Shown here: positions 1 to 7,784 of the stretch, one piece after another
How the letters are laid out: the number at the start of each line of letters is the position of its first letter
How positions within the stretch are numbered: position 1 is the first letter of the stretch
NCBI GenBank assembly: GCA_030145055.1
Contig: JAQYWK010000004.1
Location: 200,701-264,700, forward strand
DNA: 64,000 bases
Source of the DNA: Desulfovibrio sp.
Lineage (GTDB): Bacteria > Desulfobacterota > Desulfovibrionia > Desulfovibrionales > Desulfovibrionaceae
Reading direction: 5' to 3'
Position numbers and translations under genes: made by a program
Notes under the pieces: generated by a model
Told to the model about the DNA's origin: nothing
Seen by the model: the letters and a program-made list of their open reading frames with translations, nothing else
The model's database searches: none

Positions 1-486
1 GTGAAGCTCAGTTTCTTTTTCAGATGTAATATCTTTAAATATGCAGATAGAACTTTTGGGGTAAGAATCCCTTTTGGGTAGTGTCTTAACAGACATATCC
101 AGCCATATTTGAGATGATTCTTTATTCACGGTAGGAAAAATTAAATTTGCACTACATTCTGATTCAGAGGAGATGTTTTTTAAAAAATCATAAACATGAG
201 ATTCGTTAGAAGGGAAAATTAGATGAATAGGTTTTGTGAGCACTTCCTTTTGAGATAGTCTAGTAATCTCACTAAAAAAAGAATTCGTGAGAATTATTTT
301 CCCCTCAGCATCAAGAATAACAATTGCAGATGCCGCATTTAGAACAAGCTGTTTGAATTCAGCTTGTTCGCATTCGGGGCATGTACTCGAAATCTTCTGT
401 TTGAGTTTGCTGTGCTTCTTTTGCAGTACGGTAAGCTTAGATTGTATAGCTTCGAGGTCGTGCTGAATGCTCACTTCCATCTCCAT
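1..486 (-). CDS. PAS-domain sensory protein, N-terminal part (runs off the window)
   Basis: An open frame runs from an ATG at 486 to the window edge (162 codons), so the C-terminal output domain is not visible. Residues 1-35 are charged and helical with many Lys and Gln, then a Cys-Pro-x-Cys pair, then a PAS-like fold with the typical 'VILDAEGKIILTNS' strand-turn near residues 55-68 and the closing 'ICIFKDIT' segment. PAS domains bind small ligands or cofactors and usually precede a histidine kinase, GGDEF or sigma-54 activator module, which cannot be decided here. A GTG at 474 preceded by GGAG is an alternative start. It is divergent from the DUF445 gene. Confidence 0.7.
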   Translation of the reverse strand, partial: MEMEVSIQHDLEAIQSKLTVLQKKHSKLKQKISSTCPECEQAEFKQLVLNAASAIVILDAEGKIILTNSFFSEITRLSQKEVLTKPIHLIFPSNESHVYDFLKNISSESECSANLIFPTVNKESSQIWLDMSVKTLPKRDSYPKSSICIFKDITSEKETELH

Positions 487-703
487 TATTTGTCATTTAA
501 TATGATGATGCAATTTACTCTTATTGGAACTTGAAGCAAGCTTTATTTGGTTAATACTTCTTATTTTCGTATAAAATTATTAATACTAAAATTAAATTTC
601 AATTAACTGATGATAACTTGCTCTTTTGATAATTTTAGACAACAATACCGATTCTCTTTTCAAGTTAAGTAACGTCATAAAATAGCTAAGGGAATCTCAT
701 ACA
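487..703. other. AT-rich divergent intergenic region
   Basis: The spacer separates the divergent PAS gene and DUF445 gene and must hold both promoters. I see no convincing -10/-35 pair or hairpin. Confidence 0.4.
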
Positions 704-1306
704 ATGATCACTTTAAAACTTCTTCTTTCTCCGGTAATCTGCGCATTAATTGGTTGGCTCACTAATTATCTAGCAGTAAAAATGCTTTTTCACCCATATA
801 AAGCTATAAAGATTGGCCCTTTTGAAATTCAAGGAATTTTCCCTAAGAGGCAAAAGGAACTTGCTGAAAGTCTTGGAAAGATGATTGAGCGGGAGCTTAT
901 TTCCCATACTGATATTAAAAATGTAATCCGCGATCCCGCATTTATTGAAAAGCACAAGGGTGTTGTTCTTGAATATCTTGAGATATTTTTTAAGGAAAAG
1001 TTAGTAACTCTTCACCCGATGGTTGCAATGTTTCTTAATGAAGAAACGCTTAAGACTGTCAGGGTGATGTTATCGAAAGAGCTTGATGAGATGCTTCCTA
1101 AGTTGATTGAAACTACAGCTTCTGAACTCGAGTGCTCACTTGATTTCAAATGTCTTGTTCAAGATAAAGTTGAATGTTTTTCAATGGAACAACTGGAATC
1201 AATTTTGTTTGGAATAATGAAAAAAGAATTCCGCTTTATTGAAGTAATTGGTGGGGTTCTCGGATTTATCATTGGCCTTATTCAGGTAGTTATCTTCATT
1301 TTATAA
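704..1306 (+). CDS. DUF445 family membrane protein
   Basis: This 200-residue protein starts with a hydrophobic helix carrying the family signature 'GWLTNYLAVKMLFHPY' (about residues 17-32), followed by 'GIFPKRQKELAESLGK', both typical of DUF445/YheB-like proteins. It ends in a second hydrophobic segment (about 182-200), so both termini probably sit in the inner membrane with a helical middle part. The molecular function of the family is unknown. It is much shorter than the roughly 400-residue family members and looks like the compact form rather than a truncation, because both membrane ends are intact. It is followed by its own terminator. Confidence 0.8.
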   Translation: MITLKLLLSPVICALIGWLTNYLAVKMLFHPYKAIKIGPFEIQGIFPKRQKELAESLGKMIERELISHTDIKNVIRDPAFIEKHKGVVLEYLEIFFKEKLVTLHPMVAMFLNEETLKTVRVMLSKELDEMLPKLIETTASELECSLDFKCLVQDKVECFSMEQLESILFGIMKKEFRFIEVIGGVLGFIIGLIQVVIFIL

Positions 1307-1328
1307 ACAGCTTTATAAAGATTTGCTA

Positions 1329-1369
1329 AGCCCGTCATTCTGATTTATAGTTAGATACGGGCTTTTTTT
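1329..1369 (+). terminator. Rho-independent terminator after the DUF445 gene
   Basis: The inverted repeat AGCCCGT/ACGGGCT (1329-1335 with 1357-1363) is followed by a run of T. Confidence 0.8.
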
Positions 1370-1413
1370 ATTGGGGGGTCGGAACTCAATTTTAAAATCC
1401 AAAGAGGTTTCTT

Positions 1414-2370
1414 ATGAAACAGTTTTTGTTTTTAGTTTTAGCTTTAGCTCTTTTGACTTTATCTGCCTGTGCCCAAGTCACCGGTCCCTATTACCTGGGA
1501 CAGGAAAAGTATGATGAAGGGATTAAGGCTCTTGGACAGCAGTTAAAAGAGAATCCTCAGGATGCATCCTCTGCGTATTATGTTGGTCGTTATTATCTAG
1601 CTCTTGAAAAACCAGATCAAGCAATTCCTTATTTACAACGTGCTTCTGAGATCGAGCCCCAAAATGCTGACTACCATTTTTGGGTCGGAGTCGCTTTGTG
1701 GGCTGTTAAAGACTATTCTCATGAGCAAGAGGCTTATGGAAAGGCTTTGAAGCTTGATCCTAAACATATCTCAGCTAATCTCTATCTTGGCCATAGCTAT
1801 CTTGAAAATAAGAAGTGGCAAGAAGCTCTAGCACAGTATGATATTGTTTTAAAATTAGATAAATATAACCCGGAAGCTTTATACAATAGAGCTGATTCCT
1901 TGCGTCGCCTTGGACGCTCTTCAGAAGAAATTGCATCTTGGAAGAAGTTCTTAAAGTATTATCCAGATGGATCTTTGGCAATGAATGCCGCTTCTAACTT
2001 GAATTTACATGGAGATTTTACTTACCGTAATTTCATATTAGGTAAACGCAACGTTACTTTAAAAACCATGAAATTTAAGCCTGAAACAGATCTCATTGAT
2101 GTTTCCAGTAAAAAATCTTTGCATGTAATCGCTGCTATGATGGAGGCGAACAAGAAACTAAACATCCATATTGTCTCTTATAAACAGGGAGATGCGACTC
2201 TTGCAAAAGCTAGAGCCAAGAGCGTTCGTGACTATATATTGGGTGGGCATCCCGGATTTTCCTCCACAAGAATGCCTCTTAGTTGGTTTGCTATAGCTGA
2301 GCCAATTAAGGGTGGCGATAAATCTTTTCAGATAGATGACTCTGTTCAATTTATAACAGTTGTTCAGTAA
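1414..2370 (+). CDS. TPR lipoprotein with OmpA-like C-terminal domain
   Basis: The signal peptide ends in a lipobox (L-S-A-C, Cys19), so the mature protein is probably lipid-anchored. About residues 25-190 form consecutive tetratricopeptide repeats (for example 'ASSAYYVGRYYLALEKPDQAI' split over helices A and B), a protein-protein interaction scaffold. The C-terminal 110 residues resemble a divergent OmpA/MotB peptidoglycan-binding fold: an opening strand, a helix, 'LNIHIVSYKQGDATLAKARA', then a helix and 'WFAIAEPI'. The usual second Asp/Arg ligand pattern is only partly recognisable, so peptidoglycan binding is inferred. An RBS-like AAGAGG lies before ATG 1414. The gene sits 17 bases before the next, probably in one operon. 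Confidence 0.8.
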   Translation: MKQFLFLVLALALLTLSACAQVTGPYYLGQEKYDEGIKALGQQLKENPQDASSAYYVGRYYLALEKPDQAIPYLQRASEIEPQNADYHFWVGVALWAVKDYSHEQEAYGKALKLDPKHISANLYLGHSYLENKKWQEALAQYDIVLKLDKYNPEALYNRADSLRRLGRSSEEIASWKKFLKYYPDGSLAMNAASNLNLHGDFTYRNFILGKRNVTLKTMKFKPETDLIDVSSKKSLHVIAAMMEANKKLNIHIVSYKQGDATLAKARAKSVRDYILGGHPGFSSTRMPLSWFAIAEPIKGGDKSFQIDDSVQFITVVQ

Positions 2371-2387
2371 AACAATAGGACGTTGAT

Positions 2388-3371
2388 ATGAAGAATTATA
2401 CAAAAAAAATATCTGTTTGGTTAATTATGGTCGGCTTGTGTACACTGCTTGCCACCTCTTCAAGTTTAGCTCAGGAACTGACTACAGATGAGACCACAAC
2501 TGAAGAAGCTACAACCACTGACGATACCGCCGCGACAGTAACAGATGATACTGCCGCAACTGACGATACTACTGCTGAAGAAGGAACTGAGGACGGCGTA
2601 GAAGAGGTAGAGGCTCCTTCCTTTGCAAATCCGGCGCAAGCTGCCAAAGCAGAAGCTTTAGCTGAAGCCGCGTCTGCCGTTTCGGCGGAACAAAGTGCGG
2701 AAGATATTGCTGAAGCGGAAGCAGCTGTTGATACAGCAATATCTGCCGTGGCCGAAGCTGAGGCTGCTGTTGAAGAGGCCGCTGCATCAGGTGATGAAGA
2801 AGCTTTATCTGCCGCAGAAGCTGATCTCGCGGCTGCGCAGGAAGGGCTTGAGGCTGCTCAAGGAACAGCCGATGAAACACTTGCCGGTGTGGCCTCTGTA
2901 GACGTTGACGCTATTGCCTCTATGCGCGCAAGCGGTATGGGGTGGGGTGTAATTGCTCAAGAGCTTGGTGTGCATCCTAGCACATTAGGGCTGGGCCATA
3001 AAAACCAGAACCGAAATCGTGAAGTTGCAGGCACAGCAACTTCAACTAGAAGTTCTAAAGCTACTGGCCGGAATACTAAAGACGGCGTGTCGAAAACTCC
3101 TGGTGTTTCAGGCGGTAAAGGCTCAAAATCTATAGGACTTAGTCGTGCGTCTGATACCGCCAAGAGTGGCGGTAAAGGATCGAAGTCTTCTAATGATAGT
3201 TCTGCTTCTGGCGGGCGCGGTAACTCTGGTTCCCAAGGGTCAAGTGCTGGTAATACGGGCTCAGCCAGTGGAGATGCCCCCGGTAATAGCGGTGGCAAAG
3301 GTAATAGCGGAGGCAAGGGGAAGAGCGGCGGCAAAGGTAATAGTGGTAAGGGTGGCGGCAATAACAAGTAG
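2388..3371 (+). CDS. Secreted low-complexity protein with conserved MGWG/HPS motif
   Basis: A signal peptide (cleavage likely after 'SSLA', before QE) precedes a Thr/Asp/Glu-rich acidic stretch (about residues 30-70) and an Ala/Glu-rich, strongly helical region (about 70-175). Near residues 176-205 is a compact ordered-looking motif, 'MRASGMGWGVIAQELGVHPS', that looks like a small helical domain. The remaining about 120 residues are Gly/Ser/Lys/Asn-rich, ending in near-repeats of GGKGNS. I know this architecture only from uncharacterised proteobacterial proteins. The acidic half and the basic tail make it strongly bipolar. Function is unknown; an envelope or matrix protein is a guess. AGGA lies upstream of ATG 2388. 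Confidence 0.75.
   Translation: MKNYTKKISVWLIMVGLCTLLATSSSLAQELTTDETTTEEATTTDDTAATVTDDTAATDDTTAEEGTEDGVEEVEAPSFANPAQAAKAEALAEAASAVSAEQSAEDIAEAEAAVDTAISAVAEAEAAVEEAAASGDEEALSAAEADLAAAQEGLEAAQGTADETLAGVASVDVDAIASMRASGMGWGVIAQELGVHPSTLGLGHKNQNRNREVAGTATSTRSSKATGRNTKDGVSKTPGVSGGKGSKSIGLSRASDTAKSGGKGSKSSNDSSASGGRGNSGSQGSSAGNTGSASGDAPGNSGGKGNSGGKGKSGGKGNSGKGGGNNK
3280..3368 (+). repeat. Gly-Gly-Lys-Gly-(Asn/Lys)-Ser coding microrepeat
   Basis: Short imperfect units coding GGKGNS are repeated about four times at the 3' end of the secreted protein gene. They are a possible site of slippage. Confidence 0.6.
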
Positions 3372-3439
3372 TTGCGTTGAGTTGATTACTTAAGTCTCTA
3401 AACCAGAAGGTTAACCGTGCATCTCTGGAAAATATAATA

Positions 3440-4249
3440 ATGTTTTTAAGCGAAATTATCAGGCTCACTCTTTTTTTGGGAGTGGGCCTGTTTTTAATCA
3501 TGTGTGAGAGATTTTTTCCGCGACGGCCCGCACCATCTGACCGAAAACGACGGTGGGTCGGTAATTTAGGCGTTGTGGTTGTAGCATCTATTCTCGTTCG
3601 TTTAATATTTCCATTCCTGCCTGTTGCGCTAGCCGTTATGGTGACCGTGAAAGGGTGGGGGGTAATTCCACTTTTGGGCTTACCGCTGTGGGCACAGGTT
3701 GTAATTGGGTTTGTCCTTCTAGACTTGGCAATTTATTTCCAGCACCGAGCTTTTCATGTTTGGCGCCCGCTGTGGCTTTTGCACCGTATGCACCATGCTG
3801 ACACTTTTTATGATTTCACGACTGGAGTCAGGTTCCACCCTTTTGAATTCTGTTTATCACTTGTATTTAAGCTCGCGTTGGTTGTTATTTTTGGTATTCA
3901 GCCGTTTGCAGTCCTTTTATTCGAAGTAGTGCTTAACTGCGTCGCAATGTTCAATCATGCGAATATCAAACTTCCAAAAGAACTTGACGAAATACTGCGT
4001 TTATTTGTTGTGACACCAGATATGCATCGCGTGCATCATTCTACGGATTCGCAGGAAATGAACAGAAACTTTGGATTTAATTTACCTTGGTGGGATCGTT
4101 TATTTTCAACCTATAAAGTTCAGCCGGATCTTGGGCATGAAAAAATGAACATCGGGCTGAATATCTTCCGCGATGTGAAGTTTCGTTCTTTATGGAGTAT
4201 GTTGATTATGCCGTTTATTAAGCCAAGTGCTGGAAAGTCTGAAAAGTAG
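3440..4249 (+). CDS. Sterol desaturase / fatty acid hydroxylase family protein
   Basis: This is an integral membrane di-iron enzyme of the fatty acid hydroxylase superfamily. The histidine boxes are visible: 'HRAFH' (about residues 103-107), 'HRMHH' (about 116-120), 'FNHANI' and 'HRVHHS' (about 197-202). Four hydrophobic segments surround them (about 3-22, 43-65, 72-98, 140-170). The family hydroxylates or desaturates lipid substrates with O2; the substrate cannot be read from the sequence. An O2-dependent enzyme is notable in a presumed anaerobe, although sulfate reducers do carry such genes. It ends just before a bidirectional terminator. Confidence 0.85.
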   Translation: MFLSEIIRLTLFLGVGLFLIMCERFFPRRPAPSDRKRRWVGNLGVVVVASILVRLIFPFLPVALAVMVTVKGWGVIPLLGLPLWAQVVIGFVLLDLAIYFQHRAFHVWRPLWLLHRMHHADTFYDFTTGVRFHPFEFCLSLVFKLALVVIFGIQPFAVLLFEVVLNCVAMFNHANIKLPKELDEILRLFVVTPDMHRVHHSTDSQEMNRNFGFNLPWWDRLFSTYKVQPDLGHEKMNIGLNIFRDVKFRSLWSMLIMPFIKPSAGKSEK

Positions 4250-4294
4250 CTTTTAGCACTGAGTTTACGCTTAAATGTTAATGTTTTTTGGAAA

Positions 4295-4336
4295 TAAAAA
4301 AGCGCCCACAGATTTAACTCCGAGGACGCTTTTTTA
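4295..4336 (+). terminator. Bidirectional terminator between desaturase and rpe
   Basis: AAAAAAGCG.CC pairs with GG.CGCTTTTTT and has A/T tracts on both sides, so it can serve the two convergent genes. Confidence 0.85.
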
Positions 4337-4354
4337 TTTTATTAATGTTTTAAG

Positions 4355-5026
4355 CTAGTTTCCTGCGCAGCGTTCCAAGAATAGTTTGTGGCGCTCTGCG
4401 TAAGGTGGATATTTGAAAAAAGCAGATCCTGAAACAAGCACATCCGCGCCAGCTTCAACAAGCTCTCTACAATTATCAATGGTGACACCGCCGTCTAATT
4501 GGATAAGGGTGTCGGCTCCTGCTTCTGTGATCATGGCTTTAAGGTTTCGCACTTTATCGGTACAGAAAGGAATGTATTTCTGTCCACCGAATCCGGGGTT
4601 AACGCTCATAATCAGAACCATATACAACTGCGGAATCAGGTATTTGATTGATTCTAGCGGTGTAGCAGGGTTCAGCGCAATGGCTGGTTTACAACCTGCT
4701 TCGACGATGGCAGCGCATACTCTTTCGAGGTGATTCGTAGATTCTGCATGGACGCAGATAAGGTCTGCACCGGCTTCTGCGAATTCTGTGATGTATCTTT
4801 CAGGCTGATCAATCATAAGATGACAGTCGAAGAAAAGATTACATTCTTTGCGCATGGATTTAATGACTGGAGGGCCGAAAGTAATGTTTGGTACAAATTT
4901 ACCGTCCATTACGTCTAGGTGAGCCCATTTGAGTCCGGCTTCTTCAAGGGCTTTCAGCTCATCAGCAAGCCTGCTGAAATCACATGAAAGCAGTGAAGGT
5001 GAAATGATGGTTTCTTTTTCGGCCAT
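4355..5026 (-). CDS. rpe: Ribulose-phosphate 3-epimerase
   Basis: This TIM-barrel enzyme interconverts ribulose 5-phosphate and xylulose 5-phosphate in the pentose phosphate pathway. The 223-residue length is normal. Family motifs are present: 'SLLSCDF' near the N-terminus, 'HLDVMDGKFVPNITFG' (about residues 36-51, metal-binding His and catalytic Asp), 'CHLMI', 'MSVNPGFGGQ' and the second catalytic Asp in 'LDGGV'. It overlaps the upstream siroheme decarboxylase gene by one base (TAATG), so it is translationally coupled to the haem genes although it has no metabolic link to them. Confidence 0.95.
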   Translation of the reverse strand: MAEKETIISPSLLSCDFSRLADELKALEEAGLKWAHLDVMDGKFVPNITFGPPVIKSMRKECNLFFDCHLMIDQPERYITEFAEAGADLICVHAESTNHLERVCAAIVEAGCKPAIALNPATPLESIKYLIPQLYMVLIMSVNPGFGGQKYIPFCTDKVRNLKAMITEAGADTLIQLDGGVTIDNCRELVEAGADVLVSGSAFFKYPPYAERHKLFLERCAGN

Positions 5027-5493
5027 TATTTTTTCTCCGTGCTGTCGCTGTCCATTTTAAAATCTACTTTGATTTTAAACATGGTGCTTGCTGGCAGATT
5101 GAGGATTTTAATTCCGGTTTTATCGGTAATGGACTGCAATGTGTCGCACACGTTGTCCCAGTCCGGACCGATGTAAGTAAACCATATATTGAATTCATTT
5201 TCGCGGAGATAGTTGTGAGTTACACCTTTGTGTCGGCCCACTTCTGCCGCAAATTCTTCAATTTTATCTTCTGGCACTTTTGCTGCGCATAGAGTTGATC
5301 TCCAGCCCAATTCACGTGACCCGAAGTTCGCTCCGAGTCTGCGGATGACACCGTCTTCTCTAAGCTTACAAACTCTGCTTAAAGCTTCATCTTCATTGAT
5401 TCCCACTTCTTTACCAATTACGGCATAGGGACGTGGATCAATTGGAAAGCCAGATTGGATTATTCCCAGTATATTTTTATCTACTGCGTCCAT
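5026..5493 (-). CDS. Siroheme decarboxylase subunit (AhbA/AhbB, Lrp/AsnC-like)
   Basis: The 155-residue protein has an Lrp/AsnC-type N-terminal helix-turn-helix ('MDAVDKNILGIIQSGFPIDPRPYAVIGKEVG') split around a 'FPIDPRPY' segment typical of the AhbA/AhbB and NirD/G/H/L family. Its C-terminal RAM-like half contains 'THNYLRENEFNIWFTY'. AhbA and AhbB form a heterodimer that decarboxylates siroheme to 12,18-didecarboxysiroheme, the first dedicated step of the alternative haem route. Placement directly after ahbD, hemB and ahbC argues for this enzyme rather than a transcription factor. Only one subunit is encoded here, and I cannot safely tell alpha from beta. The partner must lie elsewhere. GGAGT precedes the ATG. 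Confidence 0.85.
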   Translation of the reverse strand: MDAVDKNILGIIQSGFPIDPRPYAVIGKEVGINEDEALSRVCKLREDGVIRRLGANFGSRELGWRSTLCAAKVPEDKIEEFAAEVGRHKGVTHNYLRENEFNIWFTYIGPDWDNVCDTLQSITDKTGIKILNLPASTMFKIKVDFKMDSDSTEKK

Positions 5494-6663
5494 TTAGGAC
5501 TCCTTTTTAGGCTTTTTCTTGGGAGTGTATGAACACAGCGGCTCTGGTCCGAGGTAGTTATCTTCCATGGTTGCAGCTCTGGCACGGCACCCTCCACAAA
5601 CTTTTTCAAATTCGCAGTAACCACATTTTCCGTCATAGACAGCGGGGTTTCTGAGATTAAGAAATTGTTGTGATTTGCTCCAGATTTGCGGGAAAGGAAT
5701 GTCGCGTACATTTCCGCAATCAAGTTCCAGGTAACCGCAAGGCTGAACTTGACCCGTGTGGGAGATGAAGCAAAATCCAACTCCGCCAAGGCAACCTCGG
5801 CTGACAGCATCGAGTCCGAAATTCTCAAAATTAACTGGAATTCCATCTTCTTTAGCGCGTTGGCGTAGGATGCGGTGATAGTGTGGTGCGCATGTCGCTT
5901 TAAGCTGCATGTCTGTTGTTTTCTGGAAATCGTAGAACCAGTTCAGCACTTCTTCGTATTCTTCAGCGCTAATAACCTGATTTCCAAGCTCGGAAGCTCT
6001 GCCTGTCGGTACGAGCAGGAAGATGTGCCAAGCTGATGCTCCAAGGTCTTTGCAAAGATTAAAAATATCTTTGAACATATGCAGGTTATTACGAGTTACC
6101 GTTGTATTGATCTGGAACTCGATGCCCGCATCTTTAAGGAACTGAATGCCGCGCATGGATGCGTCAAAAGCACCTTTCTCGCCTCTGAACTCATCATGGT
6201 GTTCAGCGCTTAAAGCATCAATAGAAATTGAACAGCGCTCGATTCCTACTTCTTTAAGACGGACTGAGTTTTCAGCGGTGAGCAGAGTTCCGTTGGGAGC
6301 CATTACACAACGTAAATCTTTAGATTTAGCGTATGCTACCAATTCAAATACGTCATGTCTGAGGAGAGGCTCTCCGCCTGTGAAAATAATGATAGGGTTT
6401 CCGGTTTCACGGAAAGTATCAATTAGTGCTTTTGCTTCGTCGGTGGAAAGTTCACCCGGGTATGGCTCGGGGTGTGCTTCCGCGCGGCAATGTTTACAAG
6501 CGAGGTTACACGAACGGGTTACTTCCCATGCTATTAAGCGAAGAGGAGGGGAGCCGTCAGCGTTTTTCTGCGGAATAGGGTTAACACCAGGGTGTCCACC
6601 TGGGTGGCCCTTAGGATGTTCGCCTGGATGCCCAGCTGGATGTGATTTTTTAGTATCGTTCAT
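5494..6663 (-). CDS. ahbD: AhbD-type radical SAM haem b synthase
   Basis: This is a 389-residue radical SAM protein with the CxxxCxxC motif in 'TRSCNLACKHCRAEAHP' (about residues 50-66) and a C-terminal SPASM-like Cys cluster ('CGYCEFEKVCGGCRARAAT' and a later Cys). AhbD oxidatively decarboxylates two propionates of Fe-coproporphyrin III to give protohaem. I assign AhbD rather than AhbC because the other radical SAM gene in the cluster has the NirJ-like C-terminus. The first about 27 residues are an odd His/Pro/Gly-rich run of HPxG units. The gene begins one base after the hemB stop, so it is clearly co-transcribed with hemB. Confidence 0.85.
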   Translation of the reverse strand: MNDTKKSHPAGHPGEHPKGHPGGHPGVNPIPQKNADGSPPLRLIAWEVTRSCNLACKHCRAEAHPEPYPGELSTDEAKALIDTFRETGNPIIIFTGGEPLLRHDVFELVAYAKSKDLRCVMAPNGTLLTAENSVRLKEVGIERCSISIDALSAEHHDEFRGEKGAFDASMRGIQFLKDAGIEFQINTTVTRNNLHMFKDIFNLCKDLGASAWHIFLLVPTGRASELGNQVISAEEYEEVLNWFYDFQKTTDMQLKATCAPHYHRILRQRAKEDGIPVNFENFGLDAVSRGCLGGVGFCFISHTGQVQPCGYLELDCGNVRDIPFPQIWSKSQQFLNLRNPAVYDGKCGYCEFEKVCGGCRARAATMEDNYLGPEPLCSYTPKKKPKKES

Positions 6664-6664
6664 A

Positions 6665-7648
6665 TTATTTATTACTCATGTGTTTTAGTGCGTCTTCGGT
6701 GAAGTATGTCAAAATTAAATCTGCTCCGGCCCGTTTGAGCCCGATGAGAGATTCCAGCATGACAGCTTTTTCGTCAATCCAGCCGTTTATTCCGGCCGCT
6801 TTGATCATGGAGTATTCTCCGCTGACTTGGTAGGCAGCAACGGGCAGATCAAAAGAATCGCGAACCATACGGATAACATCCTGATACGGACCTGCTGGTT
6901 TAACCATAAGTATATCTGCGCCTTCGATAACATCCGCAGTTGCTTCGCGGAGTCCTTCGCGTGCGTTGGCAGGATCCATCTGGTAAGTCTTGCGATCGCC
7001 GAATTGAGGAGCGCTTTCTGCTGCTTCTCTGAATGGTCCGTAGTAAGCTGATGCATATTTAACAGCGTATGACATGATAGGAAGTTCTTCGAATCCAGCT
7101 TCATCCAGCTTTTCGCGAATGGCGGCAACACGTCCGTCCATCATGTCTGACGGGGCAACAATATCGGCACCGGCTTTTGCGTGGGATAGAGCAACTTGCG
7201 CGAGAAGTTCAATGGTCGGGTCATTTAAAACTCGGCCCCCTTCAATTAGTCCGCAATGCCCGTGGGATGTGAATTCACATAGGCAGACGTCTGTGCAAAC
7301 GACGAGATCAGGCCAACTGGCCTTAATCATTTTTATTGCCTGTTGCACGATGCCTTCTTCTGCATATGCCTGAGATCCAACGGGATCTTTTTCAGCGGGT
7401 ATTCCGAAAAGGATAAGACTTTTCAGTCCATTTTCAACTGCAAGCCCAACAGTTTTTTCAAGCTGTTTGAGACTTAGTTGATATTGGCCCGGCATTGAGG
7501 AAATTGGTTTTTTGAATTCGGGATCGTCAGATTCAGCAACGAAATAGGGCATCATTAAATCTGCGGCAGAGAGAGTTGTTTCTCTAATAAGGTCGCGAAT
7601 GACAGGTGTACGTCTTAATCTACGTCCTCTGTGAAAATCGAATACCAT
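6665..7648 (-). CDS. hemB: Delta-aminolevulinic acid dehydratase (porphobilinogen synthase)
   Basis: HemB condenses two 5-aminolevulinate molecules to porphobilinogen. The start is ATG 7648, preceded by GGAG. It gives 327 residues beginning [15 protein letters not shown], which matches the family. The open frame extends further upstream into ahbC but is not coding there. Visible motifs are the zinc Cys cluster '[14 protein letters not shown]' (about residues 118-131), the catalytic-Lys segment '[16 protein letters not shown]' and the Schiff-base Lys in 'MVKPAGPY'. It is therefore a Zn-type enzyme. It shares the transcription unit with ahbD, the siroheme decarboxylase gene and rpe. Confidence 0.96.
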   Translation of the reverse strand: MVFDFHRGRRLRRTPVIRDLIRETTLSAADLMMPYFVAESDDPEFKKPISSMPGQYQLSLKQLEKTVGLAVENGLKSLILFGIPAEKDPVGSQAYAEEGIVQQAIKMIKASWPDLVVCTDVCLCEFTSHGHCGLIEGGRVLNDPTIELLAQVALSHAKAGADIVAPSDMMDGRVAAIREKLDEAGFEELPIMSYAVKYASAYYGPFREAAESAPQFGDRKTYQMDPANAREGLREATADVIEGADILMVKPAGPYQDVIRMVRDSFDLPVAAYQVSGEYSMIKAAGINGWIDEKAVMLESLIGLKRAGADLILTYFTEDALKHMSNK

Positions 7649-7674
7649 GGCTTTCTCCGTAGTTAACGGTGAAA

Positions 7675-7720
7675 AGTTATAAAAAAAATCCCGACGAACC
7701 TCATAGAAGCCCGCCGGGAT
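7675..7720 (-). terminator. Intrinsic terminator between ahbC and hemB
   Basis: AATCCCG.CG (7686-7695) pairs with CG.CGGGATT (7711-7720), and on the minus strand it is followed by T7. It would end or attenuate the ahbC transcript before hemB. Confidence 0.8.
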
Positions 7721-7784
7721 TATTATATCATCGTCGTCTGGGCGACTGCTGAATATCTGCTGCAAACAGGCAGGTTGGCAGCAC

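Noticed and set aside
2957-3367. Antisense frame of 136 codons opposite the secreted low-complexity gene
   Set aside because: A Pro/Leu-rich shadow of the Gly/Ser repeat coding; no RBS or motif.
6146-6688. Plus-strand frame of 180 codons antisense to ahbD
   Set aside because: Shadow of the radical SAM gene, with Pro/Gly composition explained by the HPxG codons.
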